DNA of 8,426 nt from JAXFQS01 sp034178815 (GCA_034178815.1 JAXFQS010000155.1:1-8426); one strand, 5' to 3'. Positions 1 to 6,908 are shown, numbered from the stretch's first letter. Notes: generated by a model not told the origin, from the sequence alone. Numbers and translations are program-made.

Positions 1-638
1 CGCCTGTTGGGACTCCCCCTCGCCGCCGACACCTGCGTCTGGGACGGGTACGAACTGCGTACCCGCACCGACAAGCCCTCGACGCCGTCCCGCTCAAGGC
101 AACTACGCCATCTCGAAAGGGGAGAATTCCTCCCCCGACACCGCCTACTTCCACGATATGATTCTGCGCGTGATGCGGGTGCTCGACTATGTCGCATCCC
201 GTCCCGAATGGAGCCGCAAAGACCTTCTCGTCCAGGGCACCTTCCAAGGCGGTCTGCAGGCGAGTTGGGCGACTGGTCTCGCCCCGGTTATGACGCTCGC
301 CTCGGTCTGCATCACCTGGAATTGCAACTTGGGATTCCTCGACAATCCCAAGAAACTCCGCGGCACTTGGCACATTCCCTAGACTCCGGGACTGGGCTAC
401 TTTGATGCCGTGAACCCTATCAAGCGCCCTTGCGCCTGTGTGTCGATTACCCCGTGCCGGGCTGGCCGACTTCACCACTCCGCCCTCGACGCTTGCGGTC
501 TACTACAACGCCACCCCCGGCGACAAGCGCATTGTCTGGATTCAGGGCTCTGCCCACGGCTACATCCCCGTCGGCCCCGTCGCGACCGTCATCCGCGAGC
601 GCAAACTCAAGGGCTGGCCTGAGGTGAAGCACCGCTAG
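1..638 (+). pseudogene. Decayed CE7 acetylxylan esterase / cephalosporin-C deacetylase, 3' part
   Basis: Intact members are alpha/beta-hydrolases that remove acetyl groups from xylo-oligosaccharides. Similarity is spread over different frames. Frame 1 to about 70 reads like the GLP...YELR region. Frame 3 at about 75-103 reads ALDAVPLK. Frame 2 at about 104-419 reads NYAISKGENSS, DTAYFHDMILRVMR and LDYVASRPEW. Frame 1 at about 420-462 reads VDYPVPG, and frame 3 to the stop at 636-638 reads GLADFTTPPSTLAV and WIQGSAHGYIP. An in-frame TAG lies at 380-382, with family-like sequence (GYFDAVNPIK) continuing after it. The nucleophile elbow, normally GxSQGG, reads GTFQGG at about 236-253, so the catalytic Ser is Phe (TTC). 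The probable triad Asp (LADFTTPP) and His (SAHGY) remain. The 5' part lies outside the window. Sequencing error could explain some frameshifts, but not easily all of these lesions together. Confidence 0.85.
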
Positions 639-662
639 CCGCCTGCGCCCGCGGCGACGCAC

Positions 663-679
663 GGAAGGTGGCAACCTCC
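663..679. repeat. Small hairpin sharing a 14-base core with 8071-8084
   Basis: The sequence GGAAGGTGGCAACCTCC folds as GG, bulged A, AGGT, loop GGCA, ACCT, CC. The core GAAGGTGGCAACCT matches 13 of 14 bases of GAAGGTGCCAACCT at 8071-8084, which also forms a hairpin behind a gene. Two intergenic copies suggest a dispersed palindromic element, but two copies in one window are weak proof. Confidence 0.35.
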
Positions 680-715
680 GCCCCACCATCCTAAGCGGCA
701 ATTTCCCCCACGGGC

Positions 716-742
716 GCGCACCTGCCGAAGCGGCGGGTACGC
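716..742. terminator. GC-rich hairpin without a T-run, possible terminator
   Basis: Bases 716-727 pair with 731-742 around a 3-base loop (AAG). There are ten Watson-Crick pairs, one G-U and one C-A mismatch. It is followed by ACCTTTG, so there is no proper U-tract. It lies about 80 bp past the pseudogene stop and upstream of the LRR promoter, which suits a transcription boundary. Termination function is inferred. Confidence 0.4.
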
Positions 743-801
743 ACCTTTGCCAGCTGCTCAAAGCAACCTTTCTCCGCCACGCCCAAAATGGGGCGCCCAA
801 A

Positions 802-827
802 CTTTTTTGCCGAGAAACACAAAAAAG
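802..827. promoter_or_regulatory. T6/A6 inverted repeat just upstream of the -35 box (UP-element-like)
   Basis: CTTTTTTG (802-809) and CAAAAAAG (820-827) are perfect inverted repeats separated by 10 bases. The A6 run ends three bases before the TTGACA at 830. In GC-rich DNA this A/T-rich block stands out. It could act as an UP element contacting the RNA polymerase alpha subunit, as phased A-tract curvature, or as a regulator-binding palindrome. The sequence does not choose between these. Confidence 0.45.
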
Positions 828-829
828 AC

Positions 830-859
830 TTGACACAGGGGGGGGGGGGCTAATATAAC
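830..859 (+). promoter_or_regulatory. Sigma70-like promoter of the LRR gene with a G12 tract in its spacer
   Basis: A perfect TTGACA (-35) at 830-835 is followed by an 18-bp spacer and TATAAC (-10) at 854-859. TAATAT at 851-856 is an overlapping alternative -10 with a 15-bp spacer. Transcription would begin near 866, giving a leader of about 84 bases to the start codon at 950. The spacer is almost entirely a run of twelve G (838-849). Spacer length, and so promoter strength, would change whenever the run gains or loses a base. A gain of two would set the TAATAT spacer at 17, and a loss of one would set the TATAAC spacer at 17. Confidence 0.75.
838..849 (+). repeat. G12 homopolymer tract
   Basis: Twelve consecutive G residues lie between the -35 and -10 elements. 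Homopolymer runs of this length are prone to slipped-strand mispairing. The position matches the arrangement known from Neisseria meningitidis porA, where a poly-G run in the promoter spacer tunes expression of a surface protein. The exact count may be affected by homopolymer sequencing error. Confidence 0.9.
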
Positions 860-949
860 GCCGGCGCTTCGTTTGAATGGTCGCAGGGGCGGCTGGACGG
901 CGGGCGGCGCAAGAGAATGATTCCCGAAGAGTGAAAGGGACTGGAGAAG

Positions 950-2329
950 ATGAAGATGAGACTATTGACTGGTGCTGTCGTTGCAGGCATGCTTTCGGCT
1001 TCAACGCTTTCGGCGGCATGGACGGCGACGGGCACCGCCAACGAGTACACGGACGGCTACTGGACAATCACCCGCTCGGGCAACACCCTCTCCAAAGTGG
1101 TGGCCGGGGGCGAGGTAGCCGCCGATCTGGACTTGACCACCTTCGAGGCAGACACCGGCGTCAAAATCAACCGCGTGGGCGGCGAAGTCTGCACGAGTCC
1201 CCTGATTGCCTCCTTCACCGGCCCCGATGTCGTCCATCTCGACACCAAAGCCTTTTACAAAAACACCGGCATCACCAACCTCGTGCTCTCTTCGGAGTGG
1301 CATCAGGCTTGGAGCTACTCCGAGCAGTTCCTCAACGGTTGCACCAACCTCGAGAATCTCGAACCCAAAGTCATCAAGTGGACGACTTGGTCGGGCCCGA
1401 ACCTGATATGCAACTGCCCGAAACTCACCATCGATGTGGAGTTCCCGCTGATTGAAAAAATCTGCGGCTTCCGAGGCGTCTTCGCGGGGGCAGGCTTCAC
1501 CTCCGTCTCCATGCCCCTTTACCTCGGAGGAATCTGTTCCCGCGACGAGATGTTCATGAACTGCAAGAGCCTCACCCGGATTGACCTGCCCAAGGCCGGC
1601 ACCGTCGAACGCGAGTTCGCCAAAGGGTGCTCCAGCCTGGAAGAGGTCTATATGCCAAGTTGCACCAACTTCGGGTACACCGGGACCTTCGACGGCTGCT
1701 CGAAGTTGAGGAAAATCACCATCGGAAAAACCCTCAATAAGCTTCCCTCCTCATTCCTCAACGGCTGCACTAGCCTCGTCAGCATCGAGCCGTTCCTGCC
1801 CGAAGGCATCACCGATTCAGGCTATGACAGCGGACACTTCTCCTGGTGCGGGCAAGGCTTCCAGAACTGCTCCAGCCTCGAACAGCCGCTCGTCATCAAA
1901 GCCCCGAAACTCGGGAAACTCGAGTATAAGCTCTTCAGCAACTGTGCCAAAATCTCAGACATCACCCTCGACCTCCCCGCGCTCACGAATATCGGTATCC
2001 AGGTCTTCGGGCAAATCGCCGCAGGCGCCCAGATTAAATGGCTCTCGCCCAACGCCCCCGAAACCATCGATGCCAGTGCCTTCTATCCGAGAGACGGGGC
2101 CAACCCCACCGTCATCCTCCTGCGCAGCCGGGAAGCCGCAACCGCCTGGCGTAAGCACTGCACCCGCGTGCGCGTTCCTCAGGCTGGGGAGACCGCATTG
2201 ACCGCCAACGACCTCGCCCTCGCCAGTTATCCCGGCGACCGGACGATTGGTCTGATTGATGTCAGCTGGGGCAGCAAAGCCTGGATCGTTCGCGATTGGG
2301 TCGACGGAACCGTCATCTTGATGCGCTAG
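950..2329 (+). CDS. Secreted BspA-type leucine-rich-repeat protein
   Basis: The protein is 459 aa and starts with a Sec signal peptide (MKMRLLTGAVVAGMLSA..., cleavage near residue 23). A central array at about residues 125-378 carries BspA-type (LRR_5-like) repeats. The recurring unit is a phenylalanine, then N/G-C and S/T/K-L, then an I-x-L/I-P strand, as in FMNCKSLTRIDLP, FAKGCSSLEEVYMP, FDGCSKLRKITI, FLNGCTSLVSIE and FQNCSSLE. The C-terminal ~30 residues (TIGLIDVSWGSKAWIVRD, then hydrophobic residues) form a short separate module. No transmembrane anchor or sorting motif is obvious. Family members are exported and often act as adhesins or binding proteins, so an enzymatic role is unlikely. 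GGAG at 943-946 is only 3 bases from the ATG at 950, so the in-frame ATG at 956 is a realistic alternative start; AAAGGGA at 934-940 would fit 950. The gene stands alone, between its own G-tract promoter and a hairpin. Confidence 0.85.
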   Translation: MKMRLLTGAVVAGMLSASTLSAAWTATGTANEYTDGYWTITRSGNTLSKVVAGGEVAADLDLTTFEADTGVKINRVGGEVCTSPLIASFTGPDVVHLDTKAFYKNTGITNLVLSSEWHQAWSYSEQFLNGCTNLENLEPKVIKWTTWSGPNLICNCPKLTIDVEFPLIEKICGFRGVFAGAGFTSVSMPLYLGGICSRDEMFMNCKSLTRIDLPKAGTVEREFAKGCSSLEEVYMPSCTNFGYTGTFDGCSKLRKITIGKTLNKLPSSFLNGCTSLVSIEPFLPEGITDSGYDSGHFSWCGQGFQNCSSLEQPLVIKAPKLGKLEYKLFSNCAKISDITLDLPALTNIGIQVFGQIAAGAQIKWLSPNAPETIDASAFYPRDGANPTVILLRSREAATAWRKHCTRVRVPQAGETALTANDLALASYPGDRTIGLIDVSWGSKAWIVRDWVDGTVILMR

Positions 2330-2355
2330 CCCCTCGCCAGACGGCGTCAGCAAGA

Positions 2356-2397
2356 CAAGGGCTTCCTATCTCGCCAGGGAGAGGTTGGAAGCCCTTG
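2356..2397. terminator. Long perfect-stem hairpin after the LRR gene
   Basis: CAAGGGCTTCC (2356-2366) is the exact reverse complement of GGAAGCCCTTG (2387-2397), an 11-bp stem. TCTC/GAGA (2369-2372 with 2379-2382) can extend pairing inside the 20-base loop. There is no U-run on either side, so it is an atypical intrinsic terminator, a 3'-end stabiliser, or a dispersed palindromic repeat. It lies 26 bp after the LRR stop and about 60 bp before the next promoter. Confidence 0.55.
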
Positions 2398-2459
2398 CCG
2401 CAAAAGATGCCTACCTCTTCCATCCGCTCGACATTTCGATATTCCTCGGACGAAATCCA

Positions 2460-2488
2460 TTGACAAACCCCGGACGAGCGCCTAGAAT
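2460..2488 (+). promoter_or_regulatory. Sigma70-like promoter of the DUF4838-deacetylase-acetyltransferase operon
   Basis: TTGACA (2460-2465), a 17-bp spacer and TAGAAT (2483-2488) form a near-consensus promoter. The predicted transcription start is near 2495, giving a leader of about 115 bases before the start codon at 2610. No comparable promoter was seen in the 61-bp and 32-bp gaps before the two following genes. It therefore probably drives all three. Confidence 0.7.
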
Positions 2489-2598
2489 GACGCCGTTCGT
2501 CCCAACCGGATGCAGCCCCTTGTGCCCAGCCGGTGCTCGACGAGCCTGCCGCATCAAGGCCCCGCGGCGGGGAACCACGGGGAGCCGGGCCCACCATC

Positions 2599-2604
2599 AG
2601 GGAG
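2599..2604 (+). promoter_or_regulatory. Shine-Dalgarno site that fixes the DUF4838 gene start
   Basis: AGGGAG ends five bases before ATG 2610, and the codons after that ATG encode a normal Sec signal peptide. The reading frame stays open back to 2385, but that longer start precedes the promoter at 2460-2488, has no ribosome binding site of this quality, and would bury the signal peptide inside the protein. Confidence 0.8.
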
Positions 2605-2609
2605 ACCTT

Positions 2610-5390
2610 ATGACTACGCTGGGTAAAACCATCCTCACCTCTTGCCTCGCCGTTGCCTCCTGGGCATCCGCCCTGCAGGAGCGTACGCAGCCGACCGAAT
2701 TCGTCTTTGCCGACCAAGGCAGGGCAAAAGCCGCAATCGTCTGCCCACGGGACGCGCCCCAAGGTGTCCGCTACGCGGCTACCGAACTCGCCGACTTCCT
2801 CGGACAGATGACCGGCGCGCGTTTCGCCATCGTCGACCAGCCCGTTGACGGGCTCAACACCATTCGAATCGGCGCGCCCCACCGGCCCCAACGCCCCGAA
2901 GAACTCTACTTCAAGGTCAAAAGCCCATCGGAGATGCATATCACCGGGGACGGCGCGCGCGGCACCCTCTACGCCGTCTACGACCTGCTCGAACAGTTCG
3001 GCTGCGGTTTCTTCTTCCACGACTACGACTATGTTCCACTCCATACCAACACACTCGCCCTCGCCGTCGGTACCGAACGGCGCGATGCACCCTTTATGCG
3101 CCTGCGCTCTATGTGGTCGCAAATCGGGCGCCACGACTTTGCCTGGAATATGAAGCTCAGAACCCACGACGGCCCTAAGGAGCAGTGGCAGCAACAGGGC
3201 TTCGGCATACCGCCCAACGGCAATATGGCCATCCAGCAAACCCTCTGCACCTTCTACCTCAACCGCGCCAAATACTTCAAGGAGCACCCCGAATACTACG
3301 CCTATGTCGCAGCCCGAAAGGAGCACAGCCCCCACTTCGTCTGCGTCCACCAGGAGCCCATCTACGGTATCATCTGCAAGGAGATCGAGGAGTACATCGC
3401 CCAGCATCCGGAAGAGACCGAAATCTCCCTCGGGCTCGACGACGGAGCGGAGCGTTGCGAATGCGAGAAGTGCCTCAAACTCACCGCCTCCCTTGGCGAG
3501 GATACTGGCATTCCGACCTCCGCCGCGCAATACATCTATTTCATGAACAAAATCGCTCGTCTCCTCGGCAAAAAATACCCCAAAGTCACCTTCAGCATGC
3601 TCGCCTACGACAACATGCGCCGCGCACCGATTGACCCGGCCAAGTGCCCCCTCGAACCCAATGTCCGCCCCGCCATCGCCCTGCTCTGGAAGAACCACTG
3701 CCGCCCGACCTACTGCTGCGAAGGCGCCGAGCGAGCCGTTGCGGACTGGTCGAAAGCCTCGCAACTCGGCATCTACAACTGGGACTACTACGCCAACTTC
3801 GCCAGCTACCTCATTCCCTTCCCGAACTACGACATCCTCGGCAAAAACTTCCGCTACTACGCCGACCTCAACCACCGCGGATTCTACTCCCAAATGGCCT
3901 TCACCTTCGACGGCGACCTAGCCGAGTTGCACTACTGGCTCTACGCCAAACTCTGCTGGAACCCTTACGCCGACGATAGCCGGCTCATCGATACCTACCT
4001 CAAGGGTGCCTACGGCCCCTGCGCCCAACTTATCGCCCGCTACCTCGAACGAATGCTGCACGCCCGTGACCGTCAGCGTGCCAGTTACCACGGTTGCTAC
4101 CTGCTTGAGACCGACAACTTCATCAACCCGTCCGATGTCTTCGAGATTTGGCAGATTGCGGAGCGCTGCACCCAAATCGCCAAGCAGAACGGCGGCAAGC
4201 GTATGGTTCCGACCCTGCGTGCGACCATCGGCATGCGGCTGTTATCCGTCATCCGCTACGGCGACCTCTCGGCGGAGGCGGCCAAGCGAAGAGTCCAGAT
4301 CCCCTCCCGCTGCGAACTCTACGACCGTTTCGTCCACGCCACGAGCACGGGAGAAAACGACAAGGGCTCCGACTGGTGCGAGTTCCTCGGCACGCGCGAA
4401 CGCTTCCGCACCATCGGCACCAACCTCGTCGCGCAGGCGACTCGTCCCGCCGAGAAGCCCTCCTTCAGCGTCACCCCCGAGATGATGTCCGGCGGCAGAC
4501 GCCACGCCATTCAAAAGGACGCCTCGGGCTCCTTCGTACGCTTGAACACGGACTATTCGAACAAAGATCTCTACCAAATCTATATGAACCCCGACGAGGC
4601 GGAGGTTGGCTACAATCTCCGCGACGGCGAGTTCGGCCAGTGGTATGTCCTTGCCCGCGTACGCGCCAAAACCAACGCCGAAGCGGATCCCGCCGTCGCC
4701 TACCTCGGCTTCTACGAACGCTACCAGCAGGACAACTTCCTTCCCACCCGACGCGGCAACGCCGAGTCCGGCTACATCCAACAGCCAGCCGAGATGCCGA
4801 TTGAAGGTCGCGCAGGAGACGAAGCGTTCCATACCTACTGCCTAGGCAAATTCAACTTCAAGCCGACAGCGCGCCTCTGGCTGATGAGCGGCGTGCTGAG
4901 CAAACTCGAATTCATCGATGTGGCGCACTTCATCTTCCTCAATCCCTCCGAAGTCGACGAGTCGATTCCGCTGCGCCCGGTCGACGGCTCGAAGGGAAAC
5001 TTCTCAATCCAGAGCGACGCAATCGACGGCTTCCGCTATGCCCATCTCGACTGCCCCGACCAAGCCGACTGCGTGATGGAAGGTGCCTTTGACAAGCGTG
5101 AATTCGGCAAGCACACCTTCCTCGCCAAGGTGCGCATCGACACCGCCAAACCGCTCGACCTGAACGCCGCCCGCCTCGAACTCTTCCGCCGCGCCGGAGA
5201 TGGCTCCGAAGCGCTCCTCTCCACCACGCGCATCACCGGCAACAAAGACGAGAAAGCCTGGCAGACCATCGTCGTCGAAGGGACGAAAATCACCCCAGAT
5301 CTCCGCTGGCGCATTCGCCCCGACGCCTGCGGCAAGACCCAAGCCATCGACCTGAAGAACTTCTACTTCCCCGCCTACCTCAACCGCTGA
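2610..5390 (+). CDS. Secreted DUF4838 protein with alpha-glucuronidase-like N-terminal domain
   Basis: The protein is 926 aa with a Sec signal peptide (MTTLGKTILTSCLAVASW..., cleavage near residue 21). Residues ~25-145 resemble the N-terminal domain of GH67 alpha-glucuronidases: AATELADFLGQMTGARF, an IRIGAP-type strand, then GTLYAVYDLLEQFGCGFF from residue 118. Residues ~165-470 match the DUF4838 core, with YFKEHPEYYAYV, LGLDDGAERCECEKC (D277, D278; C283, C285 and C288 could bind metal), and an aromatic-rich stretch (GIYNWDYYANF). This architecture is common in polysaccharide-degrading PVC and Bacteroidota bacteria. A periplasmic or extracellular glycoside hydrolase role is likely, but substrate and catalytic residues are not established. 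The C-terminal third contains two related segments at ~674 and ~831 (EFG...LA[RK]VR..T), probably tandem beta-sandwich accessory domains. It is the first gene of the operon. Confidence 0.85.
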   Translation: MTTLGKTILTSCLAVASWASALQERTQPTEFVFADQGRAKAAIVCPRDAPQGVRYAATELADFLGQMTGARFAIVDQPVDGLNTIRIGAPHRPQRPEELYFKVKSPSEMHITGDGARGTLYAVYDLLEQFGCGFFFHDYDYVPLHTNTLALAVGTERRDAPFMRLRSMWSQIGRHDFAWNMKLRTHDGPKEQWQQQGFGIPPNGNMAIQQTLCTFYLNRAKYFKEHPEYYAYVAARKEHSPHFVCVHQEPIYGIICKEIEEYIAQHPEETEISLGLDDGAERCECEKCLKLTASLGEDTGIPTSAAQYIYFMNKIARLLGKKYPKVTFSMLAYDNMRRAPIDPAKCPLEPNVRPAIALLWKNHCRPTYCCEGAERAVADWSKASQLGIYNWDYYANFASYLIPFPNYDILGKNFRYYADLNHRGFYSQMAFTFDGDLAELHYWLYAKLCWNPYADDSRLIDTYLKGAYGPCAQLIARYLERMLHARDRQRASYHGCYLLETDNFINPSDVFEIWQIAERCTQIAKQNGGKRMVPTLRATIGMRLLSVIRYGDLSAEAAKRRVQIPSRCELYDRFVHATSTGENDKGSDWCEFLGTRERFRTIGTNLVAQATRPAEKPSFSVTPEMMSGGRRHAIQKDASGSFVRLNTDYSNKDLYQIYMNPDEAEVGYNLRDGEFGQWYVLARVRAKTNAEADPAVAYLGFYERYQQDNFLPTRRGNAESGYIQQPAEMPIEGRAGDEAFHTYCLGKFNFKPTARLWLMSGVLSKLEFIDVAHFIFLNPSEVDESIPLRPVDGSKGNFSIQSDAIDGFRYAHLDCPDQADCVMEGAFDKREFGKHTFLAKVRIDTAKPLDLNAARLELFRRAGDGSEALLSTTRITGNKDEKAWQTIVVEGTKITPDLRWRIRPDACGKTQAIDLKNFYFPAYLNR

Positions 5391-5404
5391 CCACCCCCTC
5401 AAGA

Positions 5405-5439
5405 CGGACGCGGACGCCCCCAACTTCCATCCGCGTCCG
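5405..5439. terminator. Hairpin between the DUF4838 and deacetylase-like genes
   Basis: CGGACGCGGA (5405-5414) pairs perfectly with TCCGCGTCCG (5430-5439) across a 15-base loop. The sequence behind it, CCGCCTTTCC, is not a proper U-tract. It starts 14 bp after one stop codon and ends 12 bp before the next ATG. It may attenuate read-through, protect the upstream mRNA 3' end, or shape translation initiation of the next gene, which lacks a Shine-Dalgarno site. Confidence 0.5.
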
Positions 5440-5451
5440 CCCGCCTTTCCT

Positions 5452-6876
5452 ATGAACCCAGCCCTCCGTCTACTTGCCGCCTGTTGCCTCCTGCCAAGCG
5501 CCATCCACCTCCATTCCGAACCCGCGCCCGAGTCCCGCCAGACCGAACTTCTCTTCTTCTTCGACGCCGAGGACTACACCCATCCGCGTCCAGCCAATGC
5601 CCTGAAAGATTTACTCCAGCTGCACCGGGAGTTTGACATCAAAGTCCATGTGGCATTGGTAGGACACCTCGCTAGGCAAATCAAACAATGGGGAATGAAG
5701 GAACTCATCGACGAACTCCGCCACCACCTTGTCGGCACCCAGTCCGCCTACCACACCCGCCACCCCAATGTACTCGAACGCGCCGACGAAGCCGACTACG
5801 ACCTCGCCCTGCGCCAAGTCGCCGAAGAAGAACTTCCCGCCCTCCAGGAGATCGCATCCCTCACCGGTAAACCCTGCCTCTTCGCCGTACCACCCGGCGC
5901 CTCGATGAGTTATGCCGCCATGAGCCTCTACGCCGAAAACGGCATCCGCTTCTACTGTGACACCGTCGTCAACGACGAGCGCGGAGGCGACTGGCACCTG
6001 CTCAACCTCCGCCACCTCCCCTACTGCTACGCCTTTGGACTCGAAGACCTCATTCCCACCACCGACAGTGAACCCGCCGAACTCCCCGAAGCCCGCTGGC
6101 GCGACATCCTCGAGCGCCTCGCCGCCCAGCCCCGCGCCCTACTCTTCCTCCACCCCTGCACCGCCGTCACCACCGAATTCTGGGATCGCATCAACTTCTA
6201 CCCCGACAACCTCGCCCCCTTCGGCCAATGGCGCATACCCCGCCAGAGAGCCCCAGCCCAGACCGCCGTCTACTACGCCCGAATCCGCGAACTCCTACGC
6301 CGCCTCCGCGCCGACCGCCGCTTCCTCTTCCCCACGCTCGAAGACAAACTCGCCGCCCAAAAGCCCCGCGTGCCGATCCGCCTCCAAGATGCCCCCCGCA
6401 TTGCCCGCCACCTGCAGCACGGCCTCTATCCCGTCCAGACTCCCTCCTGGTCGCTGGCCGACCTCTTCTGGGGCGCCGTGCACCACCTCCGCGGCAAGGA
6501 AGGCGACTTTTTCCCCGGGCGCTACTCGGCATTTCGAACCGAACCTGTCTGGAGCCGCGAGCCATTGACCCTTTCCGCCGATGAAATCAAAGCGGCGGCG
6601 CGAGGGTTGGAGGTGGGAAACTTTCTCCCGCCTTCCATCCGCCTTGGCTCGAAAGCGATTGGCCCCGGTGACTTTCTTCGCGCGGCGTGGACGCTCCTGG
6701 CGACAGAGCGAGAGCGGGTCGAACTGGAGCCTTCCGACCCGCTCGCCGCCGTGCGCCTCTTTCCCGATCTGGAGCACTTCCATCCGCGCGGGAACTGGCT
6801 CTTCTGGGCCCGATTCCAAGACGCTTGGTGCTCGAATCGACTCCGCTGGGCGGTCTGGACGGCACGCCAGGAATAA
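5452..6876 (+). CDS. Exported polysaccharide-deacetylase-like (NodB-fold) protein
   Basis: The protein is 474 aa. The hydrophobic N-terminus (LRLLAACCLLPSA) suggests export. LAAC at residues 8-11 resembles a lipobox but sits too near the N-terminus to be convincing. Residues ~31-300 look like the carbohydrate esterase 4 / deacetylase barrel: FFFDAEDY with D38, E40 and D41 (motif 1), QSAYHTRHPN with H101 and H104 (motif 2 position), AVPPGAS at ~145-151, and LFLHP at 231-235 (late motif). Family enzymes use a D-H-H metal site to remove N- or O-acetyl groups. The motif 2 spacing is unusual here, and the first His of the common H-[ST]-x-x-H pattern appears to be Gln97, so activity is uncertain. 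Residues ~333-415 form an accessory region (LADLFWGAVHHL ... LPPSIRLGSKAIGPGDFL) that weakly recalls pseudomurein-binding-type repeats. There is no Shine-Dalgarno; the ATG was chosen because it precedes the signal-like segment. It lies in the operon between the DUF4838 and acetyltransferase genes. Confidence 0.7.
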   Translation: MNPALRLLAACCLLPSAIHLHSEPAPESRQTELLFFFDAEDYTHPRPANALKDLLQLHREFDIKVHVALVGHLARQIKQWGMKELIDELRHHLVGTQSAYHTRHPNVLERADEADYDLALRQVAEEELPALQEIASLTGKPCLFAVPPGASMSYAAMSLYAENGIRFYCDTVVNDERGGDWHLLNLRHLPYCYAFGLEDLIPTTDSEPAELPEARWRDILERLAAQPRALLFLHPCTAVTTEFWDRINFYPDNLAPFGQWRIPRQRAPAQTAVYYARIRELLRRLRADRRFLFPTLEDKLAAQKPRVPIRLQDAPRIARHLQHGLYPVQTPSWSLADLFWGAVHHLRGKEGDFFPGRYSAFRTEPVWSREPLTLSADEIKAAARGLEVGNFLPPSIRLGSKAIGPGDFLRAAWTLLATERERVELEPSDPLAAVRLFPDLEHFHPRGNWLFWARFQDAWCSNRLRWAVWTARQE

Positions 6877-6908
6877 CTCGATTCCGAACCCGAGAACCCG
6901 ACTCGAAG

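Larger units (their letters stand above)
639..801. other. Intergenic region between the esterase pseudogene and the LRR gene promoter
   Basis: No credible coding sequence was seen on either strand. The long minus-strand reading frame across this area is a shadow: it runs through the pseudogene and the promoter and has low-complexity, Arg/Pro-rich composition. The stretch contains a short imperfect hairpin (663-679) and a stronger hairpin (716-742). The second may insulate the downstream promoter from upstream transcription. Confidence 0.5.

Noticed and set aside
447..1067. A 206-residue minus-strand reading frame across the promoter region
   Set aside because: It runs through the CE7 remnant, the promoter and the LRR start, has low-complexity Ser/Arg/Pro content and shows no recognisable motif.
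2385..2609. N-terminal extension of the DUF4838 protein by 75 residues
   Set aside because: The upstream start precedes the predicted transcription start, and the extension would place the signal peptide internally. ATG 2610 has a good Shine-Dalgarno site.
2313..3893. A 526-residue minus-strand reading frame opposite the DUF4838 gene
   Set aside because: It is a shadow of the strongly C-biased codons on the + strand: its composition is Gly/Val/Glu-rich, it has no domain, and it crosses the hairpin and promoter at 2356-2488.
6687..6908. N-terminal extension of the acetyltransferase overlapping the deacetylase gene
   Set aside because: The extra 74 residues are Arg/Pro/Gly-rich out-of-frame shadow of the deacetylase, and family similarity begins only after ATG 6909.
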